Shown here one piece after another: positions 55,733-61,688 of a stretch of DNA of 64,000 nt. Position numbers and translations under genes: made by a program. The DNA lies in the NCBI GenBank assembly GCA_016794425.1, contig JAEUHR010000042.1, positions 1-64,000 of the forward strand, in the 5' to 3' direction. Origin of the DNA: Planctomycetota bacterium (GTDB taxonomy: Bacteria; Planctomycetota; UBA1135; UBA2386). Position 1 is the first letter of the stretch. Every line of letters starts with the position of its first letter. The notes beneath the pieces were generated by a model. It was not told the DNA's origin, did no database searches, and saw only the letters and a list, made by a program, of their open reading frames with translations.

Positions 55733-56152
55733 TCAGCGTGCCTGATCGCTCCACAGCGTCAGGTCGCCGCCGGCCAGGCGTTCGCCGTCGCACGCGGCGT
55801 GGCCGCGCACCATCGCCGTCGGTCCGAACTGACGCACGAGCCCGACGTGGTAGTGGATCGTGGCGCCGGCCGGGGGCCGGCCGTCGATCGTGAAGCGCTT
55901 GACCGCGACCAGCATGCCGCGCGGATCGCTGGGCAGTTCGTGCTCGGCGAACGCCTGGGCGAGCAGCACGGCGGCGGCCTGCGCCAGGCCTTCGATGGCG
56001 CCCAGTTCCCACGGCAGCGCGCCCGGCCCGTCCGGCTCACGGCCGGCGACGACCACCGCCCGGAGCGTCGCGGCGAGCACGCGCTCGAGCCGCAGGATCG
56101 GTGCCCGATGTGGCACGACGCGCAGGATCGCCGGCTCGACGGGGGCGTGCAT
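55733..56152 (-). CDS. Hotdog-fold (3R)-hydroxyacyl dehydratase-like protein (ApeP-like)
   Basis: The 139-residue protein begins with RVVPHRAPILRLERV, a His-containing strand typical of FabZ-type and ApeP-type hotdogs, and has WELGAIEGLAQAAAVLLAQ, the long hotdog helix, and a C-terminal sheet ending in GGDLTLW. The start at ATG 56152 is preferred; a GTG at 56215 would add 21 residues. It probably dehydrates or hydrolyses an acyl-ACP or acyl-CoA. It is divergent from a second hotdog gene, without other fatty-acid genes nearby. Confidence 0.65.
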   Translation of the reverse strand: MHAPVEPAILRVVPHRAPILRLERVLAATLRAVVVAGREPDGPGALPWELGAIEGLAQAAAVLLAQAFAEHELPSDPRGMLVAVKRFTIDGRPPAGATIHYHVGLVRQFGPTAMVRGHAACDGERLAGGDLTLWSDQAR

Positions 56153-56225
56153 GCCGGCATCGGAACGGCAGGCGATCGCGGCGGCAAGCGTGCACTGGCA
56201 GCCGCGCCGCGGCACGATCGCGACC

Positions 56226-56609
56226 GTGGCTCCTGCGTCAGACCTGCTGCTGCACGACGTGTCGATCGACGCCGGCGCCGACCCGCGCGCCCTGCGCGCG
56301 ACGCTGCGGGTGGCGGCCGGCCACCCGATCCTGGCCGGTCACTTCCCCGGCGCACCGCTGGTGCCCGGCGTGCTGCTGCTCGAGGCCGTGCGACAGGCCT
56401 GCGAACGTGCCCTCGCGCGCACGTGGCGCATCGCGGCGATCGAGGAGGTGCGCTTCGCGCGGCCGGTCGCGCCCGACGAGTCGGTGTCGCTGCGTGCCGC
56501 CGTCACGCTGGCCGGCGGCGACCGCGATGTCGAGGTCGACGGCGAGTGGCGGGGCGCCGCCGGGCGAATCGCCACGTTCCGGATGCGACTCGCGCCGGGC
56601 GGTGCTTGA
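56226..56609 (+). CDS. Hotdog-fold FabZ/ApeI-like dehydratase
   Basis: The 127-residue protein has the FabZ/ApeI-type helix: AGHFPGAPLVPGVLLLEAVRQ, in which the His of HFPG is a typical catalytic position. Two further strands follow with RFARPVAPDE. It should be a (3R)-hydroxyacyl-ACP dehydratase-like enzyme. Start is GTG 56226. A MoaD/ThiS-like gene follows after 32 bp, and a related hotdog gene is divergent on the other side. Confidence 0.75.
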   Translation: MAPASDLLLHDVSIDAGADPRALRATLRVAAGHPILAGHFPGAPLVPGVLLLEAVRQACERALARTWRIAAIEEVRFARPVAPDESVSLRAAVTLAGGDRDVEVDGEWRGAAGRIATFRMRLAPGGA

Positions 56610-56641
56610 GACCGCCGCCGTCGACCGCGACACTGCGCGGC

Positions 56642-56911
56642 ATGGTGCGCGTGTCGTTCCCGCAGGTGCTGCAGCGCCACGTCGCCTGCCCGCCGGTCGA
56701 CGTCGAGGCGCGCACCGTGCGCGAGGCGCTCGAGGCGGCGTTCGCCGTCTATCCGCGCGTGCGCGGCTACCTGTTCGACGATGGCGGCGCGCTGCGCCAG
56801 CACGTCACCGTGTTCGTCGACGGCGACGTCGTCACCAACCGGACGACCCTGGCGCAGAAGGTGCGCGCCGAGGCGCGCGTCGATGTCCTGCAGGCACTGT
56901 CCGGCGGGTGA
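56642..56911 (+). CDS. MoaD/ThiS-like ubiquitin-fold protein
   Basis: The 89-residue beta-grasp-sized protein starts MVRVSFPQVLQRH and ends in LQALSGG, so it has a C-terminal Gly-Gly as in MoaD and ThiS, whose C-terminal Gly is adenylated and thiocarboxylated to deliver sulfur. No MoaE, ThiG or E1-like gene is in the window. An Asp-box propeller protein gene follows 16 bp later. A sulfur-carrier or ubiquitin-like modifier role is inferred from the fold and tail. Confidence 0.75.
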   Translation: MVRVSFPQVLQRHVACPPVDVEARTVREALEAAFAVYPRVRGYLFDDGGALRQHVTVFVDGDVVTNRTTLAQKVRAEARVDVLQALSGG

Positions 56912-56927
56912 GCCGCCGTTCCTCACG

Positions 56928-58028
56928 ATGCACACGATCCTGATCTGCACGCGCAAGGGCCTGTTCACCGCCAGCAAGCGGGGCCGTAGCTGGTCGATGT
57001 CGGCGCCCGAGTTCCGCGGCGTGCCGGTGTCGATGGCGCTGTTCGATCCGCGCGACGGCGCGCTCTACGCCGCCGTCGACCACGGCCACTTCGGCGTCAA
57101 GCTGCATCGCCGACGGGGTCGCACGTGGCAGGAGCTCGCGGCACCGGCCTACCCGCAGCTGCCGAAGGGCAAGGTCGAGAAGGAGGGCGGCGGCCGGCCG
57201 TGGCCGCGCACGCTGAAGCTGATCTGGAGCCTCGAGCTCGACCCGCGCACCGAGGGGGGGCTCTGGGCCGGCACGATCCCGGGCGGCCTGTTCCACTCGG
57301 CGGACGCCGGCGCGTCGTGGCAGTTGAACACGGGCCTGTGGAACCAGAAGGCGCGCCAGAAGTGGGCGGGCGGCGGCTACGACACGCCGGGCATCCACAG
57401 CGTGCTGGTCGATCCGCGCGCCGGCGACCGCGTCACCGTCGGCATCTCCTGTGGCGGCGTCTGGCGCACCGACGACGGCGGGCGCACCTGGCGCAACGTC
57501 GCCGAGGGCATGCGGGCCGCCTACATGCCCGCGGGGCGGCAGTTCGACGTCGACGTGCAGGACCCGCATCGGCTGGCGCTGTGTGCCGCCGATCCGGACC
57601 GGCTCTGGTGCCAGCACCACAACGGCATCTTCGTCAAGCCGGGCGCCGCCGCCGCATGGCGCGAGGTGAAGGCGAAGGCGCCGAGCCGATTCGGCTTCGC
57701 GGTCGCCGCGCACCCCGAGGACCCCGACACCGCCTGGTTCGTGCCGGCGCAGAAGGACGAGTGCCGCGTGCCGGTCGGCGGCCGCGTGGTGGTGACGCGG
57801 ACCGCGAACGGCGGGCGCTCGTTCGACGTGCTGACCGCGGGCCTGCCGCAGCAGCACGCCTACGACCTCGTCTACCGGCACGGCCTCGACGTGGCGGGAA
57901 ACGGCCGTTCGCTGGCGATGGGTTCGACCAGCGGCCGCGTCTGGCTCAGCGAGGACGGCGGCGACGGCTGGCGCGAGTTCGCCGCCAACCTGCCGCCGGT
58001 CTACGCGCTGCGCTGGGTCGGCCCGTGA
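56928..58028 (+). CDS. Asp-box (BNR/VPS10-like) beta-propeller protein
   Basis: The 366-residue protein has at least four Asp-box motifs (S-x-D-x-G-x2-W): HSADAGASWQ, RTDDGGRTWRN, RTANGGRSFD and SEDGGDGWRE. These repeats occur in sialidases and VPS10-type sortilin propellers. No signal peptide is visible, so it is probably cytoplasmic. The catalytic residues of sialidases are not evident. It directly follows the MoaD/ThiS-like gene, which suggests a joint function. Confidence 0.8.
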   Translation: MHTILICTRKGLFTASKRGRSWSMSAPEFRGVPVSMALFDPRDGALYAAVDHGHFGVKLHRRRGRTWQELAAPAYPQLPKGKVEKEGGGRPWPRTLKLIWSLELDPRTEGGLWAGTIPGGLFHSADAGASWQLNTGLWNQKARQKWAGGGYDTPGIHSVLVDPRAGDRVTVGISCGGVWRTDDGGRTWRNVAEGMRAAYMPAGRQFDVDVQDPHRLALCAADPDRLWCQHHNGIFVKPGAAAAWREVKAKAPSRFGFAVAAHPEDPDTAWFVPAQKDECRVPVGGRVVVTRTANGGRSFDVLTAGLPQQHAYDLVYRHGLDVAGNGRSLAMGSTSGRVWLSEDGGDGWREFAANLPPVYALRWVGP

Positions 58029-58429
58029 GCACGGCACCCCGGTCGTGGTCCGTCGCCGCGCTCGCGTTCGCGTTCGGGCTGCTCGCCGCGTGCACCTGTG
58101 TGCGCCGCGACAGCCGGCGCACGCTGGACCTGCTCGACACGAACCTGACGCCCGCGTCGTCGGCCTGGCGCGCGGTGCTGCTGCCGGTCGCGATCCCGGT
58201 CGGCTGTTCGGCCCTGCTCGCCGACAGCATCGTCGTCAATCCGATCCACGCGATCGACGACGCGTGGGGCGACACGGTCGAACTGCTGTGGACCTGGCGC
58301 GAGGAGTCGACGCTGCGGCGCGTGCTGTTCACACCGTTGGCGGCGTTGGGCACGCCGATCGTGTTCGCCTGCGACTGGCTGGGGCGCAGCTGCCTGCCGC
58401 TGTCGCCGCGCCAGGAGGCGGAGCGATGA
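58025..58429 (+). CDS. Small lipoprotein, paralogue of the next gene
   Basis: The 134-residue protein has a lipoprotein signal (FAFGLLAACTCV, Cys23 or 25). The mature part reads LPVAIPVG, then LLADSIVVNPIHAIDDAWGD and WLGRS. The same blocks occur in the 263-residue lipoprotein encoded directly after it (LPVTVPLG, LADTFVAHPLQVVDDAYHD, FLGRS), so the two are paralogues; function is unknown. The GTG start at 58025 overlaps the propeller gene's stop. Confidence 0.7.
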   Translation: MSTAPRSWSVAALAFAFGLLAACTCVRRDSRRTLDLLDTNLTPASSAWRAVLLPVAIPVGCSALLADSIVVNPIHAIDDAWGDTVELLWTWREESTLRRVLFTPLAALGTPIVFACDWLGRSCLPLSPRQEAER

Positions 58430-59217
58430 GGCGGGTGCTGCGCGTGCTGTGCCTTGCCTGCGTGCCGCTGCTCGGCGGTTGCGCCTGGACGTTGCGCGAG
58501 AACCGCCCGGTCTGGAATGCCTTCGAGGAGAACCTGGTGCCGGAGTCGCCGACCGGCTTTCTGCTCGCGCTGCCGGTGACGGTGCCGCTCGGGTTGGTGT
58601 CGATCCTGGCCGACACGTTCGTCGCGCATCCGCTGCAGGTCGTGGACGACGCGTACCACGACAGCGCCGATCTGTGGCGGAACATCGACCTCGAGCACGC
58701 CTACTACACCGAGGCCGGTATCGTACCGCTGCGCGCCGTGGCGACGCCGGTGTGGTACCTGCTGTCGTTCCTCGGCCGCAGCATGTTCGCCTTCGAGTCG
58801 CCGGCCGAGCGGGACGCCCGGCGAGTCGAACGGCAGCAGCGGCACGAGCGGCAGGCAACGGCTGCCACGCTGCGTTGGCTGCGGCGCCTCGCCAATGGCG
58901 CCGACGAGCCGCTGCGCGGCCGGCCGCCGGCGGAGCTGGACGACGAGCTGCGGGCGGCGCTGCAGCGCGCGTTCGCCGCTGGCACGGCGCTCGGTCGGAT
59001 CCGCCTCTACACCGAGTGCGCGGACGAGTCGGTGCTGGCGGCCGAGGTCGACTGGGCGGCCGGGCTCGCGGATCCGTCGGCGGTGGTGCGCTACCGGGTG
59101 CTGCAGGTGATCCCCGGCGCGGTGCCGGTGGCCGAGGAACTGCTGCTGCGGCTGCGGCAGGACCCGGACGAGGCCGTGCGGGGTCTGGCGAGCCAGTTCC
59201 GGGCCAGGCAGCGGTAG
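58426..59217 (+). CDS. Lipoprotein with paralogous N-terminal half and extra helical tail
   Basis: The 263-residue protein begins with a lipoprotein signal (LCLACVPLLGGCAW, Cys19). Residues 25-115 resemble the previous 134-residue lipoprotein; the rest is an Arg/Ala-rich helical part (ERDARRVERQQRHERQATAA) that ends in HEAT-like helices. AGGAGG lies 8 bp before the ATG, which overlaps the upstream gene. Function is not known; the pair may work as a unit. Confidence 0.72.
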   Translation: MRRVLRVLCLACVPLLGGCAWTLRENRPVWNAFEENLVPESPTGFLLALPVTVPLGLVSILADTFVAHPLQVVDDAYHDSADLWRNIDLEHAYYTEAGIVPLRAVATPVWYLLSFLGRSMFAFESPAERDARRVERQQRHERQATAATLRWLRRLANGADEPLRGRPPAELDDELRAALQRAFAAGTALGRIRLYTECADESVLAAEVDWAAGLADPSAVVRYRVLQVIPGAVPVAEELLLRLRQDPDEAVRGLASQFRARQR

Positions 59218-59220
59218 CGT
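59215..59220 (+). promoter_or_regulatory. Candidate -10 box (TAGCGT) for a leaderless start
   Basis: TAGCGT, which contains the stop codon of the preceding lipoprotein gene, lies 9 nt before the GTG chosen for the pseudouridine synthase. This supports a leaderless start at 59230 rather than at the alternative GTG 59269. Confidence 0.4.
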
Positions 59221-59229
59221 CGGCAGCGC

Positions 59230-60261
59230 GTGCTTGCGGCCGGCGCCCGCGGTCGCTGTCATGCCTGCGTGCAAGAGATCACGCTCACCGAAGCCGAAGC
59301 GGGTCAACGCCTCGACCGCTACTTGCGCAAGCTGCTGCCGGCGGTGCCGCTCGGCGCGATCTTCCGGCTGCTGCGGCAGGGCGACATCCGCGTCGACGGC
59401 AGGAAGTGCAAGGGCGACCTGCGGCTGACCGCCGGCATGAAGGTCTCGCTGCGCCTGCCGGCCGCCGAGATCCGGCCGGCGCCGAGCCGACCGTCGGCGG
59501 GGGGGACGAACGGTCGCGACGACCTCGACGTGCTCGATCTGCTGCCTTCCCCGGACCTCGGGCCGGCGCGCGGCAGGGCGGCGGCCGACAGCCCGCTGGC
59601 GCCGCGCATCGTGTTCCGCGACGACCAGGTGCTGGTCGTCAGCAAGCCCGCCGGACTCGCGATCCATCCGGGCACCAGGCAGGAACACTCGCTGACCGGC
59701 TGGCTGCAGACGCAGCGGCTCGGCGTGCGCACGGCGACGTTCGCGCCGGCGCCGGCGCATCGGCTCGATCGCGGCACGTCGGGGCTGGTCGTGATCGGCC
59801 TGACGCCCGACGCGCTGCGCGGCCTGACGGCGGCGTTCCGCGAGGGCACGGTCGACAAGGTCTACTTCGCGGTCGTGCACGGCGTGCCGTCGCGGCCCAC
59901 CGGCACGATCACCGCGCCGCTGTGGCAGGATCCCGACGCCGACCCGCGCGCGGCCAAGGTCCTGGTCGACGAGCGTGGCCAGCCGGCGCGCACCGACTAC
60001 GAGCTGGTCAAGCAGGGCCGGCACATGGCGCTGTTGCGCGTGCAGCCGCACAGCGGTCGGCAGCACCAGATCCGCGCCCACCTGTCCCACATCGGCCATC
60101 CGATCGTCGGCGACCATCGCTACGGCTCGATCGCGGAGGTCGGCCGCGGTTTCCTGCTGCACGCCGGCGAGCTCGCGTTCCCGCACCCGCGCACCGGCAA
60201 GAAGGTGCGCTACAGCGACCCGATGCCGAAGGACTTCCACAAGCTGCTCGATCCGGACTGA
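59230..60261 (+). CDS. RluA-family (RluC/D-like) 23S rRNA pseudouridine synthase
   Basis: The 343-residue enzyme isomerises uridines in rRNA. An S4 domain is at the N-terminus (GQRLDRYLRKLLPAVPLGA and DIRVDGRKCKGD), followed by the catalytic domain with the HRLDRGTSG motif (catalytic Asp near residue 180), IVFRDDQVLVVSKPAG before it, and QHQIRAHLSHIGHPIVGDHRYG after it. The length fits RluC/RluD. The start is GTG 59230, supported by a TAGCGT box 9 nt before it; GTG 59269 is possible. It is convergent with an SDR gene. Confidence 0.88.
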   Translation: MLAAGARGRCHACVQEITLTEAEAGQRLDRYLRKLLPAVPLGAIFRLLRQGDIRVDGRKCKGDLRLTAGMKVSLRLPAAEIRPAPSRPSAGGTNGRDDLDVLDLLPSPDLGPARGRAAADSPLAPRIVFRDDQVLVVSKPAGLAIHPGTRQEHSLTGWLQTQRLGVRTATFAPAPAHRLDRGTSGLVVIGLTPDALRGLTAAFREGTVDKVYFAVVHGVPSRPTGTITAPLWQDPDADPRAAKVLVDERGQPARTDYELVKQGRHMALLRVQPHSGRQHQIRAHLSHIGHPIVGDHRYGSIAEVGRGFLLHAGELAFPHPRTGKKVRYSDPMPKDFHKLLDPD

Positions 60262-60275
60262 GTGCGGAGTCCCCG

Positions 60276-61016
60276 TCAGGCGAGCGGGCGCAGCACGCCG
60301 TAGCCGCCGTCGGTGCCGAGCACCTGGCCGTCGAGCCAGCTGTTGGCCGGATCGAGCAGGAACGCGATCGCGCGCGCGACGTCGGCGGCGGTGCCGATGC
60401 GGCCGCTGGGGTTCTGCTTGCCGGCCGCCTCGCGCATGCCGGGCCGTTCGAGCAGCGCCTGCGTCATGCGGCTGTCGACCAGCGCCGGCGCCACGCAGTG
60501 GAAGCGGATGCCGCGCCGCGCGTGCGTCGCCGCCGCCGCGCGCGCGAGGCCGATCAGGCCGGCCTTGGCGGCGGCGATCGCCTCGTGGTTGGCCAGACCG
60601 AGCGTCGCCGCGACCGAGCTGCAGAACACCACCGCGCCGCCCTTCGGCAGCAGATCCGGCGCCGCCATCGTCACGCCGAACGCCGACGACAGGTTCACGT
60701 CGAGCACGTCCTGCCACTCGGCTTCGCTGGTGCGATGGGCGGGCTTGAGCAGCAGCGAGCCGATGCAGTGGGCGATGCCGGTGACCGGTGCGTCGCCGCA
60801 GGCGTCGCGCAACGTCGCGGCCAGCGCGGTTGCGGTGACGGCAGGCAGCACCTGGTGGCGGGCGCCGAGCGGCTCGGCGACGGCGCGCAGGCGTGCCGCG
60901 TCCCGCGCCAGCAGCACCAGCGAGGCGCCGCGTTCGGCGAGGTGGGCGGCGAGGGTCGCACCGACGGCGCCGGTGGCACCGAGCACGACGAAGGTTCCGG
61001 AATGGCTGTCGGTCAC
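60276..61016 (-). CDS. SDR-family protein lacking the catalytic tyrosine
   Basis: The 246-residue protein has a short-chain dehydrogenase fold: GATGAVG near residue 13, Asn108 in DVNLSS, Ser133/Ser134 and Lys151. The family's Y-x3-K is missing its Tyr: residue 147 is Ile (NHEAIAAAK). Non-canonical SDRs of this type are known, so it may still bind NAD(P) but catalysis by the standard mechanism is doubtful. The GTG start at 61016 places the glycine-rich loop at the expected distance. It is divergent from the DUF6435 gene. Confidence 0.78.
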   Translation of the reverse strand: MTDSHSGTFVVLGATGAVGATLAAHLAERGASLVLLARDAARLRAVAEPLGARHQVLPAVTATALAATLRDACGDAPVTGIAHCIGSLLLKPAHRTSEAEWQDVLDVNLSSAFGVTMAAPDLLPKGGAVVFCSSVAATLGLANHEAIAAAKAGLIGLARAAAATHARRGIRFHCVAPALVDSRMTQALLERPGMREAAGKQNPSGRIGTAADVARAIAFLLDPANSWLDGQVLGTDGGYGVLRPLA

Positions 61017-61092
61017 GGCGGGATCTTCGCCGCCACGGGCCGCCGGATGCGGGCCCGCATCCAGGCCGGGCGGGCGCGCGAACCATCCAGCG

Positions 61093-61299
61093 ATGTTCAA
61101 CTGGCTCCGACGACGCCGCCAAGCGGCTCATGTCCGCCGTCTGCAGGCCCGGCACCTGCAACTGCTCGAGCAGGCGCGCGACCTGCAGCGCGGCGGCGAC
61201 ATCCGGCAGTTCGCCACCCGCACGGCCGAGGCCGAGGCGGTGGCACAGGAACTGGAGGCGCTGGAGGCCGCGGCGGCCGATGACGACGCGGCCCGTTAA
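61093..61299 (+). CDS. DUF6435 family protein
   Basis: The 68-residue protein starts with MFNWLRRRRQAAHVRRLQ and continues with QARDLQRGGDIRQFATRTAEAEA, matching the small DUF6435 family (MF-x-WL start and the RxGDI-x-Y/F-A core). The function is unknown. Its 3' end overlaps the next gene by 20 bp. The lead region has no clear Shine-Dalgarno site. Confidence 0.7.
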   Translation: MFNWLRRRRQAAHVRRLQARHLQLLEQARDLQRGGDIRQFATRTAEAEAVAQELEALEAAAADDDAAR

Positions 61300-61654
61300 G
61301 CACTGCGCCAGCTGCGGCCGGTCCTTCGCGTGGCGCCGCAAGTGGGCTGCCTGCTGGGAGCGGGTGCGGCACTGCAGCCAAAGCTGCGCGCGGCGTCGGC
61401 CCAGCGAACGCGACCTCGTGCTCGAACGGGTGATCATGGAACTGGTGGCCCAGCGGGCGGCGCCGGCCACGATCTGCCCGTCGGAGGCAACGCGCCTGGC
61501 CTGCCCGAACGACTGGCCGGCGTGGCTGGAGCGCACGCGCGCGGCGGCGCGGCGGCTCGTCGCGCGCGGCGTGCTCGAGATCGTGCAGGGAGGACGGGTC
61601 GTCGACCCGTCGCAGGCGCGCGGAGCGATCCGGCTGCGGGCGCGACGCCGCTGA
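61280..61654 (+). CDS. DUF2256 + DUF3253 fusion protein
   Basis: The 124-residue protein begins with the DUF2256 cysteine pattern: CASCGRSFAWRRKW, C in AACWERVRHCSQSCARR, which looks zinc-binding. From residue 45 it continues with a winged-helix-like DUF3253 domain (VIMELVAQRAAPATICPSEA, WLERTRAAARRLVARGVLEI). Proteins with both domains exist in other bacteria. Nucleic-acid binding is plausible but not shown. It overlaps the DUF6435 gene by 20 bp. Confidence 0.78.
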   Translation: MTTRPVKHCASCGRSFAWRRKWAACWERVRHCSQSCARRRPSERDLVLERVIMELVAQRAAPATICPSEATRLACPNDWPAWLERTRAAARRLVARGVLEIVQGGRVVDPSQARGAIRLRARRR

Positions 61655-61688
61655 TGCGCGGCAGCGGGCCAGCGGGTACACCGGCGCC

